This document shows positions 1-9,246 of a DNA stretch of 51,201 nt, piece after piece. Made by a program: the position numbers and the translations under genes. Numbering within the stretch: the stretch's first letter is position 1; each line of letters opens with the position of its first letter. The notes beneath the pieces were generated by a model. The model had not been told where the DNA came from. It saw nothing but the letters and a program-made list of their open reading frames with translations, and made no database searches. Source of the DNA: Anaerolineae bacterium (GTDB lineage: Bacteria > Chloroflexota > Anaerolineae > 4572-78 > J111); assembly GCA_023151115.1 (NCBI GenBank), contig JAKLJP010000049.1:1-51201 (forward strand), written 5' to 3'.

Positions 1-81
1 CCAAAAGCGAACACGCCCCAGATAGACGACAATAGCCTCAATTTCGCTGTCTGAAAGGTGAAAATTGGGCATATTGCTAAA
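1..81 (-). pseudogene. cytochrome c C-terminal fragment (partial at window edge)
   Basis: Reading the minus strand from about 81 down to base 1 gives an open frame with NMPNFHLSDSEIEAIVVYL. This resembles the end of class I cytochromes c, where the distal haem-ligand Met precedes a final helix. No CxxCH haem site lies upstream: the sequence there is the ttrA end and a terminator hairpin. The piece therefore looks like a 3' remnant running off the window. The match is short and could be chance. If real, it would be the leftover of an electron carrier once adjacent to the ttr operon. Confidence 0.35.
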
Positions 82-109
82 AGGAGTCCAGAGGGTACTC
101 TGGACTCCT
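82..109 (-). terminator. Rho-independent terminator of the ttrBCA operon
   Basis: Perfect 12-bp inverted repeat (AGGAGTCCAGAG / CTCTGGACTCCT) with a 4-nt loop. On the minus strand it is followed by TTTT. It lies 38 bp past the ttrA stop codon. Confidence 0.75.
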
Positions 110-146
110 GAGACGAGAGTGATTTCTAATTTCTCAAGCTCTACCC

Positions 147-3100
147 TCACACCGTGCCGCCCACCTTGACCAGCTTGACCCGGCTATCGTAAAAGACCGC
201 CGAGCCGCCGACCAGGTCGCGCAGGCAGGTGTTGGGGTTGTGGGTGTCGGTGCGCATGGCCGCGTTGGCGTGCAGGCCGGTAGCCCGGATAGCATCGCTG
301 GCAATGGTCTGCCCGTCAATCACCACCTCACTTGCTCCGTAAGCCCAGTGACCAAAGCCCAAACTGAAGCCGACCACGCCGGGCCGCAGCCCCTCAATGA
401 CCTGAACCGCACCCTCCATCGGCGCCGTCTGCCCGTTGCCCAAATCCCAGACCCCATCCGGGTTGGTTTTGGACACAATCCTGACCTGATCGCCGTTTTG
501 CAGGCCCAAAGCGCGGGCATCCTGGCTGTTGATAATCAAATAGTTGCTCGGCTCGACGGCCTTGAGCCAGTAGTTGCCGGCGGTGCGGCTCTTGGTCTGG
601 ACGATGGTGCGATAGGTAATTAAGGTCAGGCCGTACCCTTCGGCCTCGTCAGCGGCGGCGACATTGTTACCCAGGGCGTCCTGGCCCGGTTCAAAGTAAC
701 GGGTCACCCCGGAGAAATGCTCGCCGGTCATGCTGTTCTTGCTGTCGTAGGTTTTCTCGCAGTACAGGCTCAGATATTTGCCGTACTTATTGGCCAGCTT
801 CTCGCCATCAAACAGCTTGGCGTAATCCTGAAACCGGCCGCCCCGGTTCAGAACGTAAACCACCCGCCGCCACATACTTTCGTCGTTGCCGATGGCGGCT
901 TTCCAGGCGTCCACGTCGAAGACCGTTTTGGGCAGATGCCGCCGGGCTTGCATAAACAACTCCACTTCGGCGTCATCGGCTTCGGGCACAGCATCGGCCA
1001 GATCCGGCTTTTCCCCGGCAGCCACGTTAGCCACCTGCTTGAGATACAGGTCTTCCTGGCGCACCAGGGGCAGCCCTTCGCCAAAACCGTTCGGCCCAAA
1101 GCCAGGTAACTCCATTTTCTCGGCAACCGCCAGCAAAAAACTCTCCAGGCCCAGCGGCTGCTCGATGCCAAAGACCTTGACCGTTTCCGTCATGGGGGCG
1201 ATAGCCGGCTGGCGGATGGGCGCGTTCTTGGCGATGATCGAGGGGTGGGATTTGTGAAATTCCCAGCGCTCCAGAAAACTCAGGTCGGGGATGATGTAGT
1301 CGGCGTACATAGAAGTCTCGCCAATGGTGATGTCGAAGGTGACAAAAAGCGGCAGTTTGGCCGGGTCTTTGAGCACTTCGATATTGGTGTGGCCGGCCGG
1401 CAGAGCATAAACCGGCGACCCCATATACAGGAACAAGGCTTTCGTCGGGTAAGGGTAAGCGTCGCCGATGGAAGGCACAATCTCCTGGTAAATATCGGTG
1501 GCCAGGGGATACCAGGGCCGCTTGGCCGGGTAATCGGCAAACAGCGTGCTGGCGTCATATTTTACCTGGGAGCGGATGAGGTCCACCCCAAATTTCTTGA
1601 GGCTGCCTTCGATCATCTTGGCGATGGGATAAGGCTGGCCCTCTTTGCCTCCGTTCTGGTCGTAGGCTTTGGCCACGGTCATGCCGCCCTGGTAGTCGTA
1701 GTTGCCGATGAGCAGGTTGAGGTCATTCCAGGCCTGGACGTTGTAGTAGCCGTTGGTGTGCTGGCTGACGCCCCGGTGAATGTCGGCTGAGGCTTTGCGC
1801 CCGTGGCCGGTAAACTCCTGGGCAATTTCGGCCAGGTCGCGGGCCGACACCCCGGCAATTTCGGCCCACTCCTCGACGGTGTGTTCGCTGGCGCTGTCGA
1901 AGAGCACTTGCAGGCCGCTTTTGACCTTGATCTTGATGGCGCTGCCCTCTTTGTCCACCCCGTCCACTTCGGCGTCCACCAGCAGATCGCCCTCGACCGG
2001 GTTTTCGGCGTCGTTGGGGTCGAAGGGGATGAGTTCACCTTCTTTCATCACGATAAAAGGATCAAATTTCCAGGTGCCGGAGCCGTCGGCTTTGTCCCGT
2101 TCCTCCGGCTCCAGCCCCAGGTCGGAGCCGCGCAGCAGCTTGCCGGGACCATGTTCGTCAATTTTAACCAGCCAGGCGGCGTTGCAGTAGTTGGGTTCGC
2201 CATCGGCATCGGCGGCAGCTTTATTGGCGTTCTCCAGATAGCCTTTGTTGTACTTTTCGTTAGCGATGACCAGTTGGATCAGGGCCAGGGCGATGGCCGC
2301 CTCGGTGCCGGGTTTGTTGGGCAGCCACTTCCAGGCTTTGGCCCCGGTCTTGCCCAGGCGCGGGTCAATGACCACGTACTTCAGCCGGCCGTCGGCCAGG
2401 CCCTCGGTTACTTTTTGGGCGCGGTAGGGCGGGCCGTAGCCGCCTTCAAACACGTTGTTGCCGACCAGGATGGCAAATTCGGTGTTGGCCAGATCGGCCT
2501 GCCAGTAGAACTTCTCGCCGCCGCTCCACTTGCCCTCCACAAACTGCTCGCTCATGGCCTTGCCGGTAAAGTAGAGCGACCCCTGACAGACGGTGGTATG
2601 GCCGTGCGCGTTGACCGAGCCAAAGGCGTCGCCGGTGAAGCGTTTGATGAACTCGCCCCGGCCATCCTTGAGCCGGCCCCAGGCAAAGGTGAACTGGTTG
2701 TTCTTCGGTCCCAGGTCGGGGTGCTCAAAGTCAATAAAGAGGTCCTTGTAGTCGGCGTAGGTGGTTTTGAATTCGTCTAACAGGGCTTGTTTCTTATCTT
2801 TGTCCTTCTCGGCCAGGATGGCCTCCATTGCAGCGGCCATTTCTTTAAACAATTTAGGGTCACGCAGCGCGTAGAGTTCGTTCAGACCGGGCGACTTCGT
2901 GCCATCGGCAAACGTGCCGCCGTTGACAATTTCCTCAATGGCCTGCTCAAAGGGAATGCTTTCCCACTTCTGCTCGCCCCGTTTACCGGCCCGCTTCAAC
3001 ACGCGGCGGATGCGGTAGGGGTCGTAGACCGATTGAATCCCGGCCTGGCCCTTGGGGCAGAGGCCGCCTTCGGTTGTGGCCGTCTCTTTGACCGGGGTAG

Positions 3101-3452
3101 CGTAGGGTAAATGGGGCCACATCGTCACCGGGCTGTAAGGGTTGCCGTCAATCTTAACCGCCAGACCATCCAGCAATTTGACCTTGATGGCGCAGCCGGT
3201 GTTGCATTGCAGGCAAACGGTCTGAATCTGGTTTTCCGGCTGGCTCTCATAAAAGCCCCCGGCCAGGTTGGATTGAGCGCTGCTTTCCGCTCTGGCCTGC
3301 TCGACCAGCCGCAGGGTGAGCGGGACGCCGCCCAACAAGGCGGCTGCGCCGCCGGCCGCCGCCGAGGCCTTCAAAAAATTGCGCCGGGATAGGTCCAAAT
3401 TCAGCGGGTTGTTGGGTTCAACCCTTTGCGTAGATGTATCTTGCTTCTTCAT
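147..3452 (-). CDS. ttrA: Molybdopterin oxidoreductase catalytic subunit, TtrA (tetrathionate reductase) clade
   Basis: This is a 1101-residue secreted molybdoenzyme of the DMSO reductase superfamily. A twin-arginine signal (SRRNFLKA, R23/R24) precedes an N-terminal 4Fe-4S site at C80, C83, C87 and C132. C289 in [11 protein letters not shown] aligns with the Mo-ligand Cys region of TtrA. From memory of Salmonella TtrA, segments such as [15 protein letters not shown], the [13 protein letters not shown] region and the long C-terminal cofactor domain correspond, and the length is close to TtrA (about 1020) rather than ArrA (about 850). The start has GGAGGTAGCC upstream, inside the end of ttrC. 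The gene order B-C-A matches Salmonella ttrBCA. The same clade includes the selenate reductase SrdA and arsenate reductases, so the substrate is not proven; arsenic genes nearby keep arsenate possible. It should receive electrons from menaquinol through TtrC and TtrB. Confidence 0.85.
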   Translation of the reverse strand: MKKQDTSTQRVEPNNPLNLDLSRRNFLKASAAAGGAAALLGGVPLTLRLVEQARAESSAQSNLAGGFYESQPENQIQTVCLQCNTGCAIKVKLLDGLAVKIDGNPYSPVTMWPHLPYATPVKETATTEGGLCPKGQAGIQSVYDPYRIRRVLKRAGKRGEQKWESIPFEQAIEEIVNGGTFADGTKSPGLNELYALRDPKLFKEMAAAMEAILAEKDKDKKQALLDEFKTTYADYKDLFIDFEHPDLGPKNNQFTFAWGRLKDGRGEFIKRFTGDAFGSVNAHGHTTVCQGSLYFTGKAMSEQFVEGKWSGGEKFYWQADLANTEFAILVGNNVFEGGYGPPYRAQKVTEGLADGRLKYVVIDPRLGKTGAKAWKWLPNKPGTEAAIALALIQLVIANEKYNKGYLENANKAAADADGEPNYCNAAWLVKIDEHGPGKLLRGSDLGLEPEERDKADGSGTWKFDPFIVMKEGELIPFDPNDAENPVEGDLLVDAEVDGVDKEGSAIKIKVKSGLQVLFDSASEHTVEEWAEIAGVSARDLAEIAQEFTGHGRKASADIHRGVSQHTNGYYNVQAWNDLNLLIGNYDYQGGMTVAKAYDQNGGKEGQPYPIAKMIEGSLKKFGVDLIRSQVKYDASTLFADYPAKRPWYPLATDIYQEIVPSIGDAYPYPTKALFLYMGSPVYALPAGHTNIEVLKDPAKLPLFVTFDITIGETSMYADYIIPDLSFLERWEFHKSHPSIIAKNAPIRQPAIAPMTETVKVFGIEQPLGLESFLLAVAEKMELPGFGPNGFGEGLPLVRQEDLYLKQVANVAAGEKPDLADAVPEADDAEVELFMQARRHLPKTVFDVDAWKAAIGNDESMWRRVVYVLNRGGRFQDYAKLFDGEKLANKYGKYLSLYCEKTYDSKNSMTGEHFSGVTRYFEPGQDALGNNVAAADEAEGYGLTLITYRTIVQTKSRTAGNYWLKAVEPSNYLIINSQDARALGLQNGDQVRIVSKTNPDGVWDLGNGQTAPMEGAVQVIEGLRPGVVGFSLGFGHWAYGASEVVIDGQTIASDAIRATGLHANAAMRTDTHNPNTCLRDLVGGSAVFYDSRVKLVKVGGTV

Positions 3453-3454
3453 GG

Positions 3455-4585
3455 TCAGGCTACCTCCTTGCCGCGCAGCGGCAGATAATCATTGCCAATC
3501 AGGAAGGCCAGCACGGCCAGGCCGGTGCTGCCCAGGGTAACGGCCCACTCCATGGCCGTGGGGAAATACTCAAAGGTTAGATGCGGCCCGGAGAAGGCTG
3601 TAACCAGCGCATTCAGTTCCGGCACGGTCAGCGCCGGGAGGACGATGTTGGCCCGGGCCGAAGCAAAGCCGATCAATACCAAAACCCCCATCCAGCCGGC
3701 CCAGCCGTTGTGCCGGGCCAGATTGGGCTGCACCAGGACCACCACCGGGATCAGCGTGCCGAGCAGAATTTGGATGAGCCAGAAAGCCCACCAATACGGT
3801 CCAAATAACACCGCGTTTACCGCTTCGATATTCTGGGGCACGTTGCCGTAGTAGCTTTGGGAAAAATCGGCCCACAGGAAGTACAATTTGATGAGAGCCA
3901 ATCCCACTGTAGCTAATGACAGCACCCACAACTGCTGGGCGCGGTTGGGATCATCGCGCCGGCCAAATAAGCCCAACACGGCCAGCATGGCCGCCACCCC
4001 CGAAGCCAGGGAGAAGACCGGAAATTGGACCGGCAGCAGCCCTACGTGCCAGAAAGGCCGGCTGGCCTGCACGCCTAACAGCGCCCCGACCGCGCCGCTG
4101 ACAAACAGCGACAGGGGCAGGCCAACGATCATCAAAACCCGCAGGACTTTGCTCTCCGGCTGGCGGATGGCCAGATAGAGCGAGGCCACCAGCAACAGGC
4201 CAAACAGGGTGTACCCCCAGACCATCTGGCCCATCACCGAGGTGATGTTACCTTGCAAATAAATCTTCCAGATGCGCTCCATGTGGCCCAGGTCAAGCCA
4301 GATTTGCAGCAGGCCCGCACCCAGGCTGATCAGCCCCACCCACAAAGCCAGCCGTCCGGTACCGCGAAAGATTTTGATGTGGAACAACAGATCCAGGGTA
4401 GCCACCATAAACGATCCGGCGGCGACCCCGGCAAAGAAGAGATACATGGCCACCCACAGGCCCCAAACCACGTAGGAACCATAGGCGGCATTTTCGTGCC
4501 CGTGAACGAGGCGGTCATACACGCCCCATGCGCCAAAGATGATGGCCAGAATACTCAAGCCGTAGACAATCCGTTTGAAAGTCAT
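3455..4585 (-). CDS. ttrC: NrfD/PsrC-family quinol-oxidising membrane subunit, TtrC-like
   Basis: This 376-residue integral membrane protein has about nine or ten hydrophobic helices. The N-terminal stretch [22 protein letters not shown] is typical of the NrfD/PsrC/TtrC family, which oxidises quinol and passes electrons to a ferredoxin-like subunit. The start is set by AAAGGAGGATCACT before ATG. Its stop lies 2 bp before the ttrA start, so the two genes are translationally close. It sits between the ferredoxin subunit (ttrB) and the catalytic subunit (ttrA). The family assignment is firm; TtrC as opposed to SrdC or another NrfD member follows from its partners. Confidence 0.85.
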   Translation of the reverse strand: MTFKRIVYGLSILAIIFGAWGVYDRLVHGHENAAYGSYVVWGLWVAMYLFFAGVAAGSFMVATLDLLFHIKIFRGTGRLALWVGLISLGAGLLQIWLDLGHMERIWKIYLQGNITSVMGQMVWGYTLFGLLLVASLYLAIRQPESKVLRVLMIVGLPLSLFVSGAVGALLGVQASRPFWHVGLLPVQFPVFSLASGVAAMLAVLGLFGRRDDPNRAQQLWVLSLATVGLALIKLYFLWADFSQSYYGNVPQNIEAVNAVLFGPYWWAFWLIQILLGTLIPVVVLVQPNLARHNGWAGWMGVLVLIGFASARANIVLPALTVPELNALVTAFSGPHLTFEYFPTAMEWAVTLGSTGLAVLAFLIGNDYLPLRGKEVA

Positions 4586-4597
4586 AGTGATCCTCCT

Positions 4598-5347
4598 TTA
4601 CGTTAAGTAATAGACCCGCGGCTTGGTACCCAGTTCTTCCTTGAGCCGCATCACATTCGGTCTGGCAATCAATTCGGCCACCAGGCTGTCGGGGTCATTG
4701 GCGTCGCCAAAATAGGTGGCCCGCCCCACACAGGTGGTGACGCAACTGGGCAGCATCCCTTCGGCCAGGCGGTGCAGGCAGAAATGGCACTTGCGCACAT
4801 TGCCGATAGGCGACTCCTCACCGCGCCGCTCGCGCAGCTCTCCGTATTCGTAGTTACCGGTTCGTTCATACGCGCCGGCTTCGGCCTGGCCCAGCAACAC
4901 CTGCGAGCCATTGGGCGTGCCCGCCGTGTAGGTTTTGCCAAAGTCAAAAGTCCGGGCCCCATAGGGGCAAGCGGTGATACAGTAACGGCAGCCGATGCAC
5001 TGATCGTAATCAATGACCACGATCCCGTCCTCGTTGGGATAGGTGGCGTTGACCGGGCAAACCGGCACGCAGGGCGGCTCCTCGCACTGCATGCAGGGCC
5101 GGGGGAGAAAACGGCGGGTGACATGGGGATATTCGCCAAATTCTTCATCCAGCACCGGGCGGTAGACCACCCCGGGCGGCAGTTTGTTTTCGGCCACGCA
5201 GGCCACGGTGCAGGCGTGGCAGCCGATACACTTGCCCAGGTCAATGACCATGACCCAGTGCCGCTCTGCGGCGGGCTTCTCTAAGGCGCGCCGGATGTCC
5301 TCGTGCATGCGGGTCAGGACATCTTGCTTTTCTAAAAGCTCAGGCAT
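4598..5347 (-). CDS. ttrB: Four-cluster ferredoxin subunit, TtrB-like
   Basis: This 249-residue electron-transfer protein has four Cys groups: [35 protein letters not shown], and CHFC with a later CVTTC. They indicate four 4Fe-4S clusters, as in DmsB, NrfC and TtrB. It links the membrane quinol site of TtrC to TtrA. A longer in-frame reading to 5449 exists, but AGGAGGTCACACA immediately before the ATG at 5347 decides this start. No Tat or Sec signal is obvious, so it may be exported together with TtrA. First gene of ttrBCA; the 280-bp gap upstream holds a mobile repeat and a perfect 22-bp palindrome. Confidence 0.88.
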   Translation of the reverse strand: MPELLEKQDVLTRMHEDIRRALEKPAAERHWVMVIDLGKCIGCHACTVACVAENKLPPGVVYRPVLDEEFGEYPHVTRRFLPRPCMQCEEPPCVPVCPVNATYPNEDGIVVIDYDQCIGCRYCITACPYGARTFDFGKTYTAGTPNGSQVLLGQAEAGAYERTGNYEYGELRERRGEESPIGNVRKCHFCLHRLAEGMLPSCVTTCVGRATYFGDANDPDSLVAELIARPNVMRLKEELGTKPRVYYLT

Positions 5348-5380
5348 TGTGTGACCTCCTACTTCATAGTTGGATTGTTG

Positions 5381-5494
5381 GTTACTACTCAACCCCCATA
5401 TCATTTCGAGGCCGTAGGCCGAGAAATCCCTGCAAGAGCACATAAACATCAGGGATTTCTCCCTTCGGTCGAAATGACATGGCTGAGTAGTTAC
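5381..5494. repeat. MITE-like inverted-repeat element
   Basis: A 114-bp imperfect inverted repeat. Outer arms are GTTACTACTCA and TGAGTAGTTAC; inner arms are TCATTTCGA...GAGAAATCCCTG and CAGGGATTTCTC...TCGAAATGA. The right half recurs at 38611-38659 and, degenerate, at 12124-12153. It has no coding potential. It lies between the putative promoter region and ttrB, so it may be in the ttrBCA leader. Confidence 0.65.
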
Positions 5495-5507
5495 AAAACA
5501 CCATTAT

Positions 5508-5527
5508 TTGTGAATAGTGTAACACAA
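5508..5527. promoter_or_regulatory. Possible CRP/FNR- or Rex-like site upstream of ttrB
   Basis: TTGTGAATAGTGTAACACAA has inverted ends TTGTG/CACAA and a GTGA-N6-TAAC core, one base off GTGA-N6-TCAC. No -10-like hexamer lies at the distance seen at the better sites near 8.8, 25.9 and 26.1 kb, so this is a weak call. Confidence 0.3.
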
Positions 5528-5575
5528 GGAGGTTTGGTCTTGTAGCAGGAGAATCCCGCTATTTTTGAAGCGACG

Positions 5576-5618
5576 TGTCAGGAGAAAGAGAAAGGGTTGT
5601 CAGGGAATTCCCTGACAA
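5576..5618. promoter_or_regulatory. Perfect 22-bp palindrome plus half-site, candidate TtrR operator
   Basis: A perfect palindrome at 5597-5618 is built of TTGTCAGGGAA and its complement. A further TGTCAGG half-site at 5576-5582 lies exactly 22 bp from the corresponding bases of the palindrome, two helical turns away. It sits between the response regulator and the ttrBCA operon, downstream of the first and upstream of the second. It could instead be a terminator for the sensing operon, but it lacks a T run. Confidence 0.45.
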
Positions 5619-5629
5619 TGGGGCGAGCA

Positions 5630-6289
5630 CTATTCTTCCAGGAGCTTATGCTCCAAAGCAAAGCGAACCAGCGCGGCGCGGCTGTTGAGGCCGAGTTTTT
5701 CCATCAGCCGGGCCTTGTAGGTTTCGACGGTTTTGACGCTCAGGTAGAGGGTATCGGCAATTTCCTTATTGGCGTGGCCCAAGGCAATCAGGCGTAATAC
5801 TTCCAGCTCGCGCTCGCTCAGACGGGCCAGGGGGTCGCTGGTTGAGGATGTGGGCGGCGGGGCAGGCAAGGCATCTTCGAGCAAAATCTTGGTATGAGCA
5901 GGGTGCAAAAAGACGCCGCCATTGTAGACAGTCCGGATAGCGGACAGCAATTCTGTATCAGCCGCCTGTTTCAACACGTAGCCGGCCCCACCGCTGGATA
6001 GCACCTGACGGAGATAACCGGCGTCATCATGCATGGTCAGGATTAAGATACGGCTATGAGGGGCTTGACGGCGCAGTTCGGCCAGGGCTTCCAGGCCATT
6101 ACAGTGAGGCATATTGATATCCAACAGGATGACATCGGGCCGGAGTTGAATGGCGGCTTGAATGCAGCTTTGCCCATCCCCGGCTTCCCCCACCACTTCC
6201 ATATCGGGTTCGGCGTTGAGCAGGGCTTTAAGGCCGGCCCGAAGGACAGCATGGTCATCGGCCAGGAAAATGCGGATAGGTTCGGTCAC
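5630..6289 (-). CDS. ttrR: NarL/FixJ-family response regulator, TtrR-like
   Basis: This 219-residue two-component regulator has an N-terminal receiver with acidic pocket DD (residues 11-12) and phospho-acceptor D57 in ILLDINM. A LuxR-type helix-turn-helix follows ([44 protein letters not shown], about 155-205; it continues to the end). The start is a GTG at 6289 that overlaps the kinase stop by 4 nt (GTGA), with GGAGGCGCCGCT upstream, so it is translationally coupled to the kinase. It probably activates ttrBCA, which lies just downstream with a palindrome between them. The symbol is inferred from context. Confidence 0.85.
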   Translation of the reverse strand: MTEPIRIFLADDHAVLRAGLKALLNAEPDMEVVGEAGDGQSCIQAAIQLRPDVILLDINMPHCNGLEALAELRRQAPHSRILILTMHDDAGYLRQVLSSGGAGYVLKQAADTELLSAIRTVYNGGVFLHPAHTKILLEDALPAPPPTSSTSDPLARLSERELEVLRLIALGHANKEIADTLYLSVKTVETYKARLMEKLGLNSRAALVRFALEHKLLEE

Positions 6290-7767
6290 AGCGGCGCCTC
6301 CACATAAACGGTCGTGCCTTCACTGCTGCTTTCTATATTCAAGGCGCCACCGAGCGCTTCCGCCCGCTCGGCCATGCTGTGCAGACCCACACTATCGCCG
6401 GAACGACGAACGGCTTCCGGGTCAAAACCGCAGCCGTTATCTTCAATAATGGCCTGCACCCGGTCATTACGACAATGGAGGAGGACGCTGATGGTTGTGG
6501 CCTGGCCGTGCCGGGCGGCATTGGTCATGGCCTCCTGGACAATCCGGTAGAGGCTGGTTTCAGTGGGTAAGGGCAATCGCTGCGGCAGGTTGCAGTGGAG
6601 GTCAACGGTCAGGCCGGGGTAGCGGCTGGCAAACTCAACGGCGTAGCGCTCCAGGGCGGCGGTCAGGCCCAGATCGTCCAGCACACTGGGGCGCAGTTCA
6701 CGGCTCAACAGGCGCACCTCGTCCAGGGTTTCACCGGCTACCCGGCGCAGTTCGGCGGTTTTGGCAGCCAGAGTTTGCGGGTCGTCCAGTTGATTGACCA
6801 ACTTCAGGCCCACCATTAAGGAAGTGAGGGCCTGGCCGACGCCATCGTGAAGTTCACGGGCAATCCGGCGGCGCTCTTCTTCCTGGGCATTGATCAATTG
6901 AGCCAGCAGGCGGCCTCGCGCGGCTTCCTTTTCGGCAATTGCTTGTTGACTGCTCGCCAGGTCGCCGACCATCTGGTTGAAGGCATCGGCCAGCGTACCG
7001 ATTTCGTCGTTGGCCCAGTGGGGCGCGCGGGCGGTTAAATCGCCCTGGCCCACCCGCCGGGTGGTGGCGACCAGTTCCAGAATGGGGCGCGTCAACAGCC
7101 AGGTGAGTAAACTGGCGGCGACAATACCGCCCACGGCCACCACCAAGGTGGTCAGGAGCATTTGCCCGGTGACGGCATTGACGACATCCTGGACTCTGGC
7201 TTCGGCCAGCCCTAACCGGGCCGTGCCGGCCCGACCCTCAAAGATGGGCACGGCAAAATCCCAGATGACTCCCTCATCGGTGGCGACCTGCTGGAGGTGG
7301 TAGCGGTCGGCGGCAGCGACGGTGTGCAGGGCCAGGAGAGAGGTCGGGAAGCCTTCAGTAAACGTGTGCGCCACAACTTGTCCCTGGGGGTTAACAATGA
7401 AAGCATAGCGCACATCTTCGTTATTGGTTAGCGTGTCACGCAAAAGTTGGTGGACAGCGTACAGGTCGCGCACCAGCAGCAGGTCAACGCTGCGGGCGGC
7501 CACATCGCGGGTGATGGAGACGCCCCGATTCTGTAGCTCGTGGGTAAGGGTGGCCCCTAGAATCGCCCGGACCTGGAGGGTCACGCCGCCACCCAAAAGG
7601 AGCACCAGGGCCAGGACAATGCCCAGAATTTTGGTGCGCACGCTGACGGCCCCCAAGATCAGCCACAGGCGGCCCAGCAGGTGGTGTATCCTCACCCGAA
7701 CATTGGAGAGGATGGTTGCGCTATTAGACTGCCGTTCTACCATCAGTCTCATGGTTTGTCTTGCCAT
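6286..7767 (-). CDS. Membrane sensor histidine kinase (HisKA_3), TtrS-like kinase part
   Basis: 493 residues. Transmembrane helices at about 45-67 and 203-226 bracket an extracytoplasmic sensing domain of about 135 residues. HAMP follows at about 227-275, then a dimerisation/phospho-acceptor helix with RELHDGVGQ (H307) and an ATPase domain with N-box EAMTNAARH and G-box EDNGCGFDP. This is the NarX/DegS type that pairs with NarL-type regulators. In Salmonella TtrS a PhnD-like ligand domain is fused to the kinase; here the ligand protein is the separate upstream gene, as in AioX/AioS and ArrX/ArrS systems. It ends inside the regulator start. Confidence 0.85.
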   Translation of the reverse strand: MARQTMRLMVERQSNSATILSNVRVRIHHLLGRLWLILGAVSVRTKILGIVLALVLLLGGGVTLQVRAILGATLTHELQNRGVSITRDVAARSVDLLLVRDLYAVHQLLRDTLTNNEDVRYAFIVNPQGQVVAHTFTEGFPTSLLALHTVAAADRYHLQQVATDEGVIWDFAVPIFEGRAGTARLGLAEARVQDVVNAVTGQMLLTTLVVAVGGIVAASLLTWLLTRPILELVATTRRVGQGDLTARAPHWANDEIGTLADAFNQMVGDLASSQQAIAEKEAARGRLLAQLINAQEEERRRIARELHDGVGQALTSLMVGLKLVNQLDDPQTLAAKTAELRRVAGETLDEVRLLSRELRPSVLDDLGLTAALERYAVEFASRYPGLTVDLHCNLPQRLPLPTETSLYRIVQEAMTNAARHGQATTISVLLHCRNDRVQAIIEDNGCGFDPEAVRRSGDSVGLHSMAERAEALGGALNIESSSEGTTVYVEAPL

Positions 7768-7783
7768 TTGCTGTCCATCACGC

Positions 7784-8728
7784 TTATGGCAGCGCCAGGG
7801 GGCCGACCTTTGCTTCTAAATCCCGGACAGAATTGTAAGCCGAGTCTTCTATTACAACAAAACGGTCAATATCCAACGCCCGCAGCGCCGCACGCCCCAC
7901 CGGATCATCGGCCATATTTAATAGAATTTCCTGTAATTTAGCCCGGATTTGCGGCCGGAGGTGGGGCGAAGTGACCACCGGCGGAATGCCGAAGGGGATC
8001 GAGCGATGGATCACTTTGGTCTGCCGGGCTAATTCCGGCTCGCGGGCCAGCGCAAATTGATAAACCAAGCTGTCTACCGCTGCGCCGTCGGCCACCCCGC
8101 CGGCCACAGCCCGGATGGCGTCGTCGTGGCTGTAGGTAAAGAGCACTTGACCAAAAAAAGTTTCTGGGGTTTCCCCCAGTTCCTTGACCATAGCCGTGGG
8201 ATACATGCGCCCGGTGTTGGACCAGGGATCGGTGAAGGCAAAGGTTTTGCCGCGCAGGTCGGCCATGTCATCAGCCGGGCTGCCGGCGGGCACAATCAAG
8301 AGGGAGTGATAGACGGTTTCCCCTTCAACCTGGGGCGCGGCCAGCAGTTCCATGCCAAACTCGCGCTGGCCGATAACATAGGCGCTGGTGCAGACAAAGG
8401 CCAGATCAATTTGGCCCTGTTCGATCAAATCATTGACTTCGGCGTAGGTACGGCGCTGGACCAATTCCACGGGGCGGTTGAGTTGGACGCTCAGATAATC
8501 GAGGAGGGGTTGGTAACTCGCTACCGCGCCGCGGGGCGAGATGACCGAGGCGACGGCGACATGGAGGGGGGCAACTTCAACAGAAGGGGTAGGTAAAGGC
8601 TGGCGCTGGCTTAAATCTACGTAGGGCAGCGGCTCGGCTTGGGCGACAGCACAGCCCACCAAGCCTGGCAGAGCCAGTATCAGCCATAAAACCGGGATAA
8701 AGCCTGACTTTAAAGTTGAGTGAGCCAT
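7784..8728 (-). CDS. PhnD/TtrS-family periplasmic binding lipoprotein
   Basis: A 314-residue substrate-binding protein of the phosphonate (PhnD) class. An N-terminal hydrophobic segment ends in LPGLVGC, a lipobox, so it is probably anchored outside the membrane. The core has [26 protein letters not shown], typical of PhnD-like domains, and [20 protein letters not shown]. Members of this family sense oxyanions for partner kinases (AioX for arsenite; TtrS contains the domain for tetrathionate). It is followed 16 bp later by the histidine kinase, so it most likely presents the ligand to that kinase. A longer start at 8764 is possible; 8728 is preferred because the signal peptide then begins normally. 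Confidence 0.8.
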   Translation of the reverse strand: MAHSTLKSGFIPVLWLILALPGLVGCAVAQAEPLPYVDLSQRQPLPTPSVEVAPLHVAVASVISPRGAVASYQPLLDYLSVQLNRPVELVQRRTYAEVNDLIEQGQIDLAFVCTSAYVIGQREFGMELLAAPQVEGETVYHSLLIVPAGSPADDMADLRGKTFAFTDPWSNTGRMYPTAMVKELGETPETFFGQVLFTYSHDDAIRAVAGGVADGAAVDSLVYQFALAREPELARQTKVIHRSIPFGIPPVVTSPHLRPQIRAKLQEILLNMADDPVGRAALRALDIDRFVVIEDSAYNSVRDLEAKVGPLALP

Positions 8729-8769
8729 CCTAAGCCCCCGCCAATCACATGTTGGCCCTATCATTGGTT

Positions 8770-8857
8770 TTATTTCGACTGCTGTTGAAATGAGTCTACC
8801 CGATGAAGTTGAAGTTTAATAGTGATAGGTGTCATCAAAGAGACAGAGTTTTGTCAT
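8770..8857 (-). promoter_or_regulatory. Promoter of the ttr sensing operon with CRP/FNR-type and ArsR-type sites
   Basis: On the minus strand, a GTGATAGGTGTCAT site (8822-8835) is centred 30.5 bp upstream of a -10 hexamer TAGACT (8793-8798). A degenerate second site lies about 21 bp further up (8843-8856, ending TTTGTCAT). A palindrome TTATTTC-N9-TGAAATGA (8770-8793) covers the inferred start point. The same layout and spacing occur at 25815-25903. The placement is consistent with class II activation plus repression. Confidence 0.65.
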
Positions 8858-8865
8858 TTTGTATC

Positions 8866-9222
8866 TTATCTCGACTCATCGCCGGAGCAGCTACAAAAAC
8901 TGATGCCGCCAAGTGCTAATCTCGCCCTTTCTCCAAGCGGGTTCGGCCCACTGCTGCGCCCTTGATAGCGCAAATAGCCCACCAGCATCAGGCCGGCCAC
9001 CAACGTATTGAAGCCATGTAAGAACCAAACCGGGCCGACCGGGAGGGTGAAGAGATAGAGCCAATAGATGAGATTGCCGGCATTGCTCAAGCTAATATGG
9101 CCCAAACTATATGAGGTTAAATCTTTCGTCGCAAACGCCTTCCAGAGCATCGGCACATTGCTGCTGACAAACATCAGCGTAGAAATAATCCCGGCAACAA
9201 TTTGCATATCTTCGAGTACCAT
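8866..9222 (-). CDS. SemiSWEET/PQ-loop-like small membrane protein
   Basis: 118 residues with three predicted membrane helices. The sequence from GIISTLMFVSSNVPMLWKAF through SLGHISLSNAGNLIYWLYLF to a third helix has the PQ-loop/SemiSWEET pattern, with a Pro in helix 1 and an Asn in helix 2. The family contains sugar transporters and other small carriers, so the substrate is unknown. The tail is unusual, ending CSCSGDESR. It sits 24 bp after the ArsP-like permease on the same strand, so it is probably the last gene of that operon. Confidence 0.65.
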   Translation of the reverse strand: MVLEDMQIVAGIISTLMFVSSNVPMLWKAFATKDLTSYSLGHISLSNAGNLIYWLYLFTLPVGPVWFLHGFNTLVAGLMLVGYLRYQGRSSGPNPLGERARLALGGISFCSCSGDESR

Positions 9223-9246
9223 TTCTTGTCTCCTTCACTTCCACCC

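Noticed and set aside
1803..2780. 325-residue plus-strand open frame
   Set aside because: Antisense shadow of ttrA; no ribosome site, no recognisable motif, and the codon pattern follows the real gene on the other strand.
5508..5527. Full member of the GTGA-N6-TCAC promoter group
   Set aside because: One arm mismatched and no -10 hexamer at 30.5 bp, so it is listed only as a weak site.
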